A stretch of DNA of 15,739 bases from Bacteroidales bacterium (lineage in GTDB: Bacteria; Bacteroidota; Bacteroidia; Bacteroidales; Muribaculaceae). Of the stretch, positions 1 to 6,750 are shown in pieces. Each line of letters opens with the position of its first letter. The first letter of the stretch is position 1. The position numbers and the translations under genes are program-made. The stretch spans positions 1 through 15,739 of the forward strand of contig CAAFXO010000027.1 in NCBI GenBank assembly GCA_900766975.1, written 5' to 3'. The notes under the pieces are model-generated. The model worked only from the letters and a program-made list of their open reading frames with translations, had not been told where the DNA came from and did not search any database.

Positions 1-77
1 AGTCACATACAGGAGTATGCTCCTTTCAGCAAGTAATCAAAATCGACTCAAGGCTACGACCTCTACGACCCCAAAAA

Positions 78-95
78 TTTAAGGAACGCGCTCTA
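78..95 (+). repeat. Dispersed short element, copy 1
   Basis: A perfect copy of the 14-base core AAGGAACGCGCTCT lies at 81-94, with TTT before it and A after it. It sits 90 bases past the 3' end of the small lipoprotein gene, in a 184-base non-coding edge stretch. The other copies are listed separately. I do not recognise the family. Confidence 0.7.
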
Positions 96-162
96 TATAT
101 TAGAGGTATATTTTGCCGAAAGGTTTAGAATTTTTTTCTGCCGAGTCCTTGATGTTTGTAAA

Positions 163-184
163 TTTTAAGGACTACGCTCTTAGA
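163..184 (+). repeat. Dispersed short element, copy 2
   Basis: This variant differs from the core AAGGAACGCGCTCT in three central bases, but keeps the flanking TTTT and the trailing TTAGA. It ends at 184, directly against the TAA stop (185-187, minus strand) of the small lipoprotein gene, so it forms the first bases of the 3' UTR of the five-gene operon. No ordinary hairpin plus T-run terminator is visible there. Confidence 0.6.
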
Positions 185-607
185 TTATTGGTGGCGGGTG
201 ATGGATATGGTGGTGGCGTTGAATTTCTTGTTGTTTTTGCCATCTATTATCACTATGTCGCTTGTTGGGGCTGATGTCTCTATTGGCGAGAATTTGACTT
301 TGATCGTATTCTCATTCTCTTGAACGACACGGAAACCACCTTCACGGCTGATGTAACTTCCATCTTCAGAGTTCCCCTTTATCGAAACAGTCGGATAGTT
401 AGTGCATCGGAGCGTAATCTCACCGTCGTAGGTGGGATTGGCTTGAATCGAAACTTGATAAACATAATCGGGTGTGTAAACAGCTGTCACTGCACTCTGA
501 TCATAGGCACTAAATTCCCATTCCATAGGGATAGGGTCATCTTCACTACAAGATGTGATCGCAACTATCGATATGATAATAGTTGCCAGTAAGAATAGTT
601 TTTTCAT
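185..607 (-). CDS. Small acidic lipoprotein, last gene of the sigma/TonB receptor operon
   Basis: This 140-residue protein has a lipoprotein signal peptide: basic MKK start, hydrophobic residues 4-18 and lipidation Cys20. The residues after the cysteine are SEDD. Acidic residues right after the lipid cysteine resemble the surface-export signals known from Bacteroidetes lipoproteins, so an outer-face location is plausible. The rest has the alternating pattern of a small beta-rich domain. I recognise no named family. Its ATG overlaps the stop of the DUF4249 gene by four bases (ATGA), so it is probably translationally coupled and works with the receptor and DUF4249 protein. Ligand binding at the surface is inference from context only. 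Confidence 0.8.
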   Translation of the reverse strand: MKKLFLLATIIISIVAITSCSEDDPIPMEWEFSAYDQSAVTAVYTPDYVYQVSIQANPTYDGEITLRCTNYPTVSIKGNSEDGSYISREGGFRVVQENENTIKVKFSPIETSAPTSDIVIIDGKNNKKFNATTISITRHQ

Positions 608-1653
608 TTTGTTGTATTTATAAGATTGTGTTTAGATTGCGTTGCTTTAGGGATTTTAAGGAGCTCGCTATTAAGAAATTCTTTCAGATTAATTCTGAGA
701 TATGACACGTTTTCAGCCGTTACGACTCCGGCTCCGGAGGAGACATTACTGTAACCCCATTTTGATTCGGCAAGTCCTATGTCCGACAGATCTCCGATGA
801 TGCCATGATCTGCGTTCCAACGGTAGAGCACCATATTATAATAGCTCTCTGAAATGGCCTTTAGATATAGAATTACTCCGAAATCCAAAAGATTCTCGTC
901 ATAATCATCCATATTTATAATAAAGACACAGTCCGTAAATTTCAAATGCAGAGTATAATGAGAGCCGGCAAACTGTCGATCGGTGAAGTATGTAAAAGGA
1001 ATATCGTCACTTCCGATCACAGTTTCAAACTCACCAATATGCTCCTTGAAGATCGGTTCGCTGTTATATTCAAACGTTCCGATACTCCATCCGAACGCCT
1101 CAGTCGGTTTGTTCGCATCATCCGATATTTCTTCTTGATTGAATGATTGCCAGGCAAACATAAAATAATTATTTTGTAGATCAAGGTCTGTAATTGTCAT
1201 CTCTATAGAGAGATCGAAAGATATATCGGCTATCATATCTCCATCTGGGGCATCGCTTTCGTAATAACGGATTTCTCTGATTGTTGGTGCAATCTTATCA
1301 GCTTCGATTGGAGTGGCAGAAGGTACAAATACTTCAGCCTCAGCATCGCCGTATGTAGGACTTTCAGCCACAATACGGATCAAGTCACCCTCTTTGGGGA
1401 GATAATCATCTTCTGCCAATATGCCGTTGACATAAATCTGAACTACGGCATCTGCCACTTCATGGTTTGGATCAAGACTTTGATCGGCATAACTCCAAGT
1501 ATGCGACACAGAGACATGAATCGGCTGTCCCACAGCAATCCGAGAATTAAGGCACAACACTGGCACAGAGTCGATATCAGGTTCAAAAATCTCATAACAG
1601 CTCGCGAGGAGCATCATTAGTAATATCGAGTATATAAATCTTAGAATTGCCAT
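604..1653 (-). CDS. DUF4249 family lipoprotein
   Basis: This 349-residue protein has a signal peptide and lipobox (LLASC, Cys19). It then shows the typical DUF4249 start: an acidic stretch, PVLCLNSRIAVGQPIHVSVS, and a region with the spacing of an immunoglobulin-like beta domain (DAVVQIYVNG near 88-97). DUF4249 proteins are Bacteroidetes lipoproteins usually encoded directly after a TonB-dependent receptor, and are thought to be its partner; their biochemical role is not established. The start codon lies 13 bases inside the receptor gene. The last 20 or so residues look unlike a family C-terminus, because a copy of the dispersed element (654-675) is translated there. The family call is from memory of sequence character, not a search. 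Confidence 0.82.
   Translation of the reverse strand: MAILRFIYSILLMMLLASCYEIFEPDIDSVPVLCLNSRIAVGQPIHVSVSHTWSYADQSLDPNHEVADAVVQIYVNGILAEDDYLPKEGDLIRIVAESPTYGDAEAEVFVPSATPIEADKIAPTIREIRYYESDAPDGDMIADISFDLSIEMTITDLDLQNNYFMFAWQSFNQEEISDDANKPTEAFGWSIGTFEYNSEPIFKEHIGEFETVIGSDDIPFTYFTDRQFAGSHYTLHLKFTDCVFIINMDDYDENLLDFGVILYLKAISESYYNMVLYRWNADHGIIGDLSDIGLAESKWGYSNVSSGAGVVTAENVSYLRINLKEFLNSELLKIPKATQSKHNLINTTK
654..675 (+). repeat. Dispersed short element, copy 3, inside the DUF4249 coding region
   Basis: TTTTAAGGAGCTCGCTATTA at 654-673 differs from the core by three bases and keeps the TTTTAAGGA and CGCT blocks. Unlike the other copies it lies within an open reading frame, about 50 bases before the stop, where it encodes the residues LNSELLK. 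It is more divergent than copies 1, 5 and 6, so membership is probable, not certain. Confidence 0.45.
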
Positions 1654-4058
1654 GTGTATGAGATTGAGGGTATCACAGGAAGGAGCCTTACCTTCTGAAA
1701 CACCGGATTATGATTCTTATCGTATGTACGTCGGATGGCGATGGTGTTCATATTGCAATATGCATTAAAGAGACCGAAAGTCCAATATCCACGCTTGAGA
1801 TGCAAGATGCAAGACAAGTCGAGACGATGATAGAACGGGAGTCGGTAATTATTAATCTGAGTTTTCAGAGGGATCTCATCGCAGCCTGATTCATTGTCAA
1901 AATCGGGAGATGACCATATCTGATCGATCAGAGTCACTCTATTACCGGAATGACCGGTCCATGCGGCATTGATGCTGATTTCATCATTGATATTCCAATT
2001 TATCAGCATGTTAATAGTGTGACGATGGTCAAACCGAGCAGGGAAAGTCATCCCCCCATTTTTGTCGGCAAACGTGCGATCTGCCCAAGCAAGAGAATAA
2101 CAGATATGCCCGGTCAGTTTGCCATATCTCTTCTCAAAAAGGATGTCGAGACCCTTGGCTGACCCACTTCCGGAACATAGTTGAGTATTCCAAGCCTCGA
2201 TGGGAGGTTGCAGATAGTACTCATCGCGATAGTCGATGATATGATGCATAAACTTGTAGTAACCCTCGATCGAAGCGGCATAATCGCCGGTTTGATTCTG
2301 CCAATATACACCCACGGAGAGTTTGTCAGCACTTTGGGGCTCTAAGTCGCCAGCCACCGGCACCCACTGATCGGTCGGCAAGGATAGATAGGTTTGTGAC
2401 AGCTGATGTACATACTGGTTGGTTCGGGCGTATGCACCCTTGACAGCCCAATTCGGTTTCGGATGATAACTGACAGATGCTCTGGGGGCATAGCCGAAAT
2501 ATGTTTTGCCATCGATCGCCATCAATGATGCATGCACACCGATATTGATTCTAAAGCGATCGGATATGCGCCAATCATCTTCAATATATATATTTGCCTC
2601 ATGTGCTAAATATCTAAAAGTCGAATCACGACTCTCCGCAAGATATTCCCCCACACTATAACTGCGCTGAGTAGCTGCCGGGAGAAAGGAATGAAGAGTA
2701 TAGCCGGCACCATAGCGAATATTCGAGCCTTGACCGGGTCTCCATAAGAAATCAGCTCGGAATATACAGTCATTGATATTGTTATCGGTCCGGGTAGCCG
2801 AACGAGTTTCATCCGTGCGATCCGGATATAAATCTTTGGTAAGATAATTATGTTTCATTACAGAGGAATAGCGAGTGTATGCCAACGTCAATTCAGATGA
2901 AGTGGTGACGCTAACTTTCATGTCAAGACCCAGTTGAGCGACTATGTTACCCCAGCGATAATCAGAGGTTTCTTTGCTATACCAGCCATATTCCGGCACT
3001 TGCTTATCTTCGCTTCCGGTCTTTAACACATCATCGCCAAAATAGAAGGAAACATGACCTGAAATCTTATCCGAAAAGCGATGTGTTGCCTTGGCATTTA
3101 AGTCCATAAAGGCATATCTGAATCGCTTCTTTTCATCATCGGCAGATGAGTTTACGATTGCCATCATCGGCAGAGATATCAGTTCCAACCATGATCTACG
3201 TAACGCCAAAGAGTATGTGGTCTTATCACCTAATGGACCATCGATATTAAAAGCTCCGGATGTCAATCCGAGTCTAAACGAACCGTGAAGTCCCGAGGTG
3301 TTGCCATTCTTAGTGCGGACATCAAGATAGGCGGAGAGTCTGCCATCATATTTAGCAGGTATCGACGACCGAAAGAAGTCGATATTCCTGATAGTTTCGG
3401 TGTTAAATGCCGAGAACAATCCTCCCAAATGATTCACTTGATATAATGGCACATTGTCGAGCATATACAGGCTCTCATCCTGATTGCCTCCATGCACATT
3501 CATACCTGCCATACCCTCTTCAATTTCAGTGATGCCGGGTTGAAGCTGGAGAGTCTTGACCACATCGCTTTCGCCTAACAGAGCAGGGGTATTATTTATC
3601 TCTTGTGCAGTGAGTCTCTTGGCTCCGATCTCGGCAGTCTCAACAGCCGGAGACTCCAGCCGAGACACTACAATTACCTCCTCGAGCATCACCGGTGTTG
3701 CCGCTGTCGAGACAGGTATAACTGACGACGATTGGCGTTTGATATGCTTTCCCCGACTCTTTTTTCTTCTGACTTTCTGCTTTAAGACAATATTCTTCCC
3801 CTTAATCTTCCATTCGATGTCAGAATCTTTGAACATAATCGACAGGGCTTTCTTTAAAGAGACATTCCTGACATCTATCGACACGCGCATATCCTTCAGC
3901 AAATCGGAAGAATACACAAAATTCATTCCGGTCTGCGACACAATGCTCCTAAACACGACCGAAGCCGGCCGGTCGACAGCCTTTAGAGTCACATTGCGAG
4001 CCACTCCGATGGCACAAAAGCACACCGACATCATCAGAAGGAGGAGTGTTCGTTTCAT
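1641..4058 (-). CDS. TonB-dependent receptor with N-terminal STN signalling domain
   Basis: This 805-residue outer-membrane receptor has a signal peptide at 1-20 and an STN domain at about 22-95. A very basic linker follows at 95-109, then a TonB-box-like EEVIVVS (126-132), a plug domain at about 145-250 (VHGGNQDESLYMLDNVPLY) and a beta barrel to the C-terminus, which ends in the usual aromatic Phe (SYTWQF). In such receptors the STN domain contacts the anti-sigma protein in the periplasm, passing ligand occupancy to the sigma factor. Both partners are encoded just upstream. Many Bacteroidetes receptors carry a carboxypeptidase-like domain between STN and plug; here only the short basic linker is seen. 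The ATG overlaps the upstream stop (ATGA, 4055-4058). The substrate is unknown, and no SusD-type partner is present. Confidence 0.93.
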   Translation of the reverse strand: MKRTLLLLMMSVCFCAIGVARNVTLKAVDRPASVVFRSIVSQTGMNFVYSSDLLKDMRVSIDVRNVSLKKALSIMFKDSDIEWKIKGKNIVLKQKVRRKKSRGKHIKRQSSSVIPVSTAATPVMLEEVIVVSRLESPAVETAEIGAKRLTAQEINNTPALLGESDVVKTLQLQPGITEIEEGMAGMNVHGGNQDESLYMLDNVPLYQVNHLGGLFSAFNTETIRNIDFFRSSIPAKYDGRLSAYLDVRTKNGNTSGLHGSFRLGLTSGAFNIDGPLGDKTTYSLALRRSWLELISLPMMAIVNSSADDEKKRFRYAFMDLNAKATHRFSDKISGHVSFYFGDDVLKTGSEDKQVPEYGWYSKETSDYRWGNIVAQLGLDMKVSVTTSSELTLAYTRYSSVMKHNYLTKDLYPDRTDETRSATRTDNNINDCIFRADFLWRPGQGSNIRYGAGYTLHSFLPAATQRSYSVGEYLAESRDSTFRYLAHEANIYIEDDWRISDRFRINIGVHASLMAIDGKTYFGYAPRASVSYHPKPNWAVKGAYARTNQYVHQLSQTYLSLPTDQWVPVAGDLEPQSADKLSVGVYWQNQTGDYAASIEGYYKFMHHIIDYRDEYYLQPPIEAWNTQLCSGSGSAKGLDILFEKRYGKLTGHICYSLAWADRTFADKNGGMTFPARFDHRHTINMLINWNINDEISINAAWTGHSGNRVTLIDQIWSSPDFDNESGCDEIPLKTQINNYRLPFYHRLDLSCILHLKRGYWTFGLFNAYCNMNTIAIRRTYDKNHNPVFQKVRLLPVIPSISYTWQF

Positions 4059-4501
4059 TTCTGTTCGATGGTCATCTTCGTACCAAGAATTTCATTGATC
4101 TCTGCGATCAAGCCAGTCGGTGTGCCTTCATAATGCAACGACAGTTTATATGCAGTCGGATCATCGGGCAAGTTGCTCACCTTGACATCATAGACACACT
4201 CTATTTTCTCTACGACCTCCGTGAGTGAAGCCTCCTCAAAATCTATTGTTCTCACTTCGATCAATGGATTTATGTTCTGAGTAGTCGCTTCGATTTCCGG
4301 AGCGACTTCACTACTATTATAGTTGCGATATATGATTGCGGCAGATGTGGAGAGCACTAACGTCAGTGTCACTGCCGCCGCCACTTTAAGCCATCTGCGC
4401 TTAGGGTTGTATGCAATCCCCAATCGATGCCATCCGGCATTCCTATCGAAGCGATCCTCCCGATAATATCGGGCCACGAAGTCTATATTATTATCTTTCA
4501 T
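4055..4501 (-). CDS. Short membrane anti-sigma-like protein (DUF4974-type periplasmic domain)
   Basis: This protein has 148 residues. Residues 1-36 are a short charged cytoplasmic tail and about 37-57 form one transmembrane segment (WLKVAAAVTLTLVLS). After a linker, residues about 84-145 resemble the DUF4974 domain found at the C-terminus of Bacteroidetes FecR proteins (FEEASLTEVVEKIECVYDV, then LHYEGTPTGLIAEINEILG). The central FecR domain of ordinary anti-sigma factors of roughly 300 residues is missing. Placed between an ECF sigma gene and a receptor with an STN domain, it most likely holds the sigma factor at the membrane and senses the receptor. Its short N-terminal tail is unusual for that job, so the mechanism is inference. 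Confidence 0.8.
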   Translation of the reverse strand: MKDNNIDFVARYYREDRFDRNAGWHRLGIAYNPKRRWLKVAAAVTLTLVLSTSAAIIYRNYNSSEVAPEIEATTQNINPLIEVRTIDFEEASLTEVVEKIECVYDVKVSNLPDDPTAYKLSLHYEGTPTGLIAEINEILGTKMTIEQK

Positions 4502-4502
4502 A

Positions 4503-4526
4503 CGTCATCTTTTTTCATCTATGACG
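4503..4526 (-). promoter_or_regulatory. Small inverted repeat just before the anti-sigma start codon
   Basis: CGTCAT (4503-4508) and ATGACG (4521-4526) can pair around a 12-base A-rich (in the mRNA) loop, ending two bases before the ATG at 4501. In an organism without Shine-Dalgarno sites, such a hairpin could modulate initiation. It is short and may be chance. Confidence 0.25.
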
Positions 4527-4587
4527 CAGAAGATATTAAAAGGTCCTATTGCCAGATTGATTTTTTTAGAATTTGATTTTAGAGAGT

Positions 4588-4606
4588 GATTTTACTCGCT
4601 CTTATC
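4588..4606 (+). repeat. Possible degenerate copy of the dispersed element after the sigma gene
   Basis: ATTTTACTCGCTCTTATC matches the outer blocks of the dispersed element (ATTTTA and CGCTCTTA) with its middle shortened. It lies just after the sigma-factor stop codon on the minus strand. It also forms one side of an imperfect hairpin with AGAGTGA at 4583-4589. Its membership in the family is tentative. Confidence 0.3.
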
Positions 4607-4609
4607 ACC

Positions 4610-5110
4610 CTATAAGAATGGTAAGAAGAATGGTTTATGGTCATCTGGCAGTGCATTCCTAAGTCTACTGAAAGCCTTGGTAATCTGATTCTTAACAGTC
4701 TTGACAGACAAGTCGAGTTCCTCTGCTATTTCTGAATTGGATAAGCCATCGCGTTTGCTCATAAGGAAAATCTCTCTACACTTTTTCGGCAATTCATCTA
4801 TAGCTCTCCATATCCGAGCATCCCGAATAGAGGTATCGATGACTTCATCTTCCACCTCCGGGACATCGTCAATATTACACATCTCCTTAGTTCGACGAAG
4901 ATGTGACAAGCATACATTCCGAAGCGACCGATAGATGAACGATGAAAAATCATCGATCTTACCACCCTTCTGCAAATATAGCCATACGTTCATAAATGTC
5001 TCTTGCACAAGATCTTCCGCGATATCCACATCCTCAACAAGGCGCAAAGCATACATACCCAAAGGGAGATATAGTTTCTTGAAGAATATTTCAAACTCCT
5101 TGTCAGGCAT
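4610..5110 (-). CDS. ECF-type RNA polymerase sigma-70 factor
   Basis: This 166-residue protein has the normal length for an extracytoplasmic-function sigma factor. Region 2 spans about 8-75 and includes the core-binding and -10 recognition helix around DIAEDLVQETFMNVW (29-43). Region 4 spans about 100-155 with a helix-turn-helix (SNSEIAEELDLSVKTVKNQI) that contacts the -35 element. It is the first gene of the minus-strand operon and is followed 108 bases later by the anti-sigma-like gene. It should direct polymerase to this operon, and possibly to others, when the receptor is occupied. A TAATTTTG -7-like box lies upstream at 5156-5149. Confidence 0.93.
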   Translation of the reverse strand: MPDKEFEIFFKKLYLPLGMYALRLVEDVDIAEDLVQETFMNVWLYLQKGGKIDDFSSFIYRSLRNVCLSHLRRTKEMCNIDDVPEVEDEVIDTSIRDARIWRAIDELPKKCREIFLMSKRDGLSNSEIAEELDLSVKTVKNQITKAFSRLRNALPDDHKPFFLPFL

Positions 5111-5148
5111 AATTTCTAAAGATAATGGTTAATGAAAAATCGTATTTG

Positions 5149-5156
5149 CAAAATTA
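5149..5156 (-). promoter_or_regulatory. Candidate -7 box for the sigma-factor operon
   Basis: The minus strand reads TAATTTTG, matching the Bacteroidetes TAnnTTTG consensus. It would start transcription some 30 bases before the ATG at 5110. No convincing TTTG is seen at the usual 19-20 base spacing, so the promoter may be weak or use another sigma factor. Confidence 0.4.
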
Positions 5157-5194
5157 TGAAAAATCAAAAACTTCTTTAACTTTTCTGTAATAAA

Positions 5195-5214
5195 TTTTAG
5201 GAATGCGCTCTAAA
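5195..5214 (+). repeat. Dispersed short element, copy 4, in the divergent promoter region
   Basis: TTTTAGGAATGCGCTCTAAA matches the element with one A missing and one C-to-T change. It lies in the 169-base gap between the divergent sigma-factor and META-domain genes, so this copy is near two gene starts and not at a gene end. Confidence 0.6.
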
Positions 5215-5279
5215 CTTTTTGGATATTTACGACTCTTAATAATTAGAAGCATCTTAATTATACATCTAATAATAGAATT

Positions 5280-6167
5280 ATGAGAAAAAACAAGATAATC
5301 TTAGGCCTCTCTCTGATAGCGTTCTCTATGTCGCTCTCTTCGTGCGACCTGTATAATAGTATATTCCACAAGGATTCCAACAAGGTGGATGCCACCCTGC
5401 CGGGCGACCGCGAGGAGATCGTGGTGAAGAAGGAGGTGGGTGTCTACACTCCTGATGAGCTGAAGCGTGGCGCGGTGATGGGTGATTGGGCTATAGAGAC
5501 TGTCTATGGCAAGAAGTGTGTCGGCGAGAAGGCTCCCTATCTGAAGTTCGTGCCCTCGGAGGGTCGCTTCTATGGCAATAATGGTTGCAACGTGATGAAC
5601 GGCGGCTATAGCTATAACGCTCAAGATTCGACACTGAGTTTCTCTAATGTGGCGATGACCATGATGATGTGTGGCAAGGAGGGACTCACCGACTATGAGA
5701 TCAACACTGCCATGGGTGCCACTAAGTATTATAGCTGGGAAGAGGTCGACAGCGACTATATCCTCACCCTCTATGACGAGACGGGCAATGAGGTGATGAA
5801 ACTCTTGCATCAGAATTTCGAGTTCCTCAACGGCGCATGGCGTGTGAGCCATATCAACGAGACTGAGGTGAAGAATCGTAATGTCAAACTCGTGATCGAT
5901 GTCAACGAGTCGAAGGTGCATGGCAACACCGGATGCAACATACTGAATGGTGCACTCGATGTCAATATGGAGTATCCCAACTGCATATCTTTCAGTGCGA
6001 TTGCTACCACGAGGATGGCGTGCCCCGATGACGACAACAGTGAGACTGCCTTCTTGGTGGCTCTCGAGGAGGTGACTCGTGCTCGACTTGTGACGAGTGG
6101 GGAAGTGAGATTGTATAATGACCGGGATAAGGAGGTGATCCGTCTGGTCCGTAACATCGTCGACTGA
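5280..6167 (+). CDS. Lipoprotein with two META (HslJ-like) domains
   Basis: This 295-residue protein has a lipoprotein signal (LSSC, Cys22). Two tandem META domains follow, at about 64-176 and 182-290. Each has the characteristic glycine/asparagine turn (GNNGCNVMNGGY at 99-110 and GNTGCNILNGAL at 215-226), followed by a strand and a short motif ending in Met and Cys (TMMMC, TRMAC). META domains occur in HslJ-type cell-envelope proteins linked to heat or antibiotic stress; no enzymatic activity is known. The paired cysteines (G-C-N and M-x-C) in both copies could form disulfides. It is followed 9 bases later by the S4 gene, so the two are likely cotranscribed. Confidence 0.88.
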   Translation: MRKNKIILGLSLIAFSMSLSSCDLYNSIFHKDSNKVDATLPGDREEIVVKKEVGVYTPDELKRGAVMGDWAIETVYGKKCVGEKAPYLKFVPSEGRFYGNNGCNVMNGGYSYNAQDSTLSFSNVAMTMMMCGKEGLTDYEINTAMGATKYYSWEEVDSDYILTLYDETGNEVMKLLHQNFEFLNGAWRVSHINETEVKNRNVKLVIDVNESKVHGNTGCNILNGALDVNMEYPNCISFSAIATTRMACPDDDNSETAFLVALEEVTRARLVTSGEVRLYNDRDKEVIRLVRNIVD

Positions 6168-6176
6168 TAGACTGAT

Positions 6177-6611
6177 ATGGCACAAGAGGAACGAATCGAT
6201 AAGTGGCTCTGGGCGATGCGCATCTTCAAGACGCGCACCATAGCCACCGAGGCCTGCAAGAAGGGTCGCGTATCCATCCAGGGAGTCACGGTGAAGCCCT
6301 CCCATAATATCCGTCCGGGCGATGTGATCGACGTGCGCAAGCCGCCTATCACCTACACCTTCCGTGTCAAGGCATTGGCGCCCAACCGCCTCGGGGCGAA
6401 GCTCGTGCCCGAATATCTGGAGAATATCACCCCGCAGTCGCAATATGAACTCTTGGAGATGACCCGCATCTCCGGTTTTGTGGATCGTCGCAAAGGGTTG
6501 GGACGCCCTACCAAGCGTGACTCCCGCGAAATGGCAAAATTCCGCGAAAGCTCATACGCCGACACCTATTTTATGGATTTCGACGATGATGACGATTTCG
6601 ACGACGAATAG
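6177..6611 (+). CDS. S4-domain RNA-binding protein (Hsp15-like)
   Basis: This 144-residue protein opens with an S4 RNA-binding domain at about 5-65 (RIDKWLWAMRIFKTRT; KGRVSIQGVTVKPSHNIRPG). That is the arrangement of Hsp15/HslR, a ribosome-recycling factor that binds free 50S subunits carrying nascent chains. The middle has a basic stretch (DRRKGLGRPTKRDSRE), and the last 12 residues are almost all Asp and Glu, a tail E. coli Hsp15 does not have to my knowledge. The start is the ATG 9 bases after the META gene. The downstream translation cluster suits a ribosome-associated role, but that is context only. Confidence 0.88.
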   Translation: MAQEERIDKWLWAMRIFKTRTIATEACKKGRVSIQGVTVKPSHNIRPGDVIDVRKPPITYTFRVKALAPNRLGAKLVPEYLENITPQSQYELLEMTRISGFVDRRKGLGRPTKRDSREMAKFRESSYADTYFMDFDDDDDFDDE

Positions 6612-6633
6612 GGATTCGCTATCATATTACAAT

Positions 6634-6664
6634 TTTGCTATTTGAAAATTAATTTGTATCTTTG
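6634..6664 (+). promoter_or_regulatory. Promoter of the thrS-infC-rpmI-rplT cluster
   Basis: TTTG at 6634-6637 is followed, after exactly 19 bases, by TATCTTTG at 6657-6664. This fits the Bacteroidetes -33/-7 consensus well. Transcription should begin near 6670, giving a leader of about 80 bases before thrS. Confidence 0.8.
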
Positions 6665-6672
6665 CGCGATAG

Positions 6673-6709
6673 TATGCACGCGCGGAGATACATGCTCTCG
6701 TAGTGCATA
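6673..6709 (+). promoter_or_regulatory. Structured thrS leader hairpin
   Basis: TATGCAC (6673-6679) pairs with GTGCATA (6703-6709). Inside that stem, GAGA (6685-6688) pairs with TCTC (6696-6699) around a 7-base loop. The structure sits at the very 5' end of the predicted transcript. In E. coli, thrS mRNA carries a tRNA-mimicking operator; whether this hairpin plays such a part is speculative. Confidence 0.45.
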
Positions 6710-6750
6710 TATTTCAATAGATTATTAACTTGTAACTTATTACAACATAT

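Noticed and set aside
6..24. Two overlapping small hairpins (CATAC/GTATG and AGGAG/CTCCT) at the left edge
   Set aside because: Five-pair stems are common by chance, and no gene end or T run nearby gives them a role.
3556..4098. 180-residue plus-strand frame opposite the receptor N-terminus
   Set aside because: It lies wholly over the signal peptide, STN and plug coding region of the receptor and continues into the anti-sigma gene; no domain is visible.
5301..6443. 380-residue open frame antisense to the META and S4 genes
   Set aside because: Both genes on the plus strand have clear domains. The antisense frame is rich in His, Ile, Leu and Arg, as expected for a shadow of a codon-biased gene.
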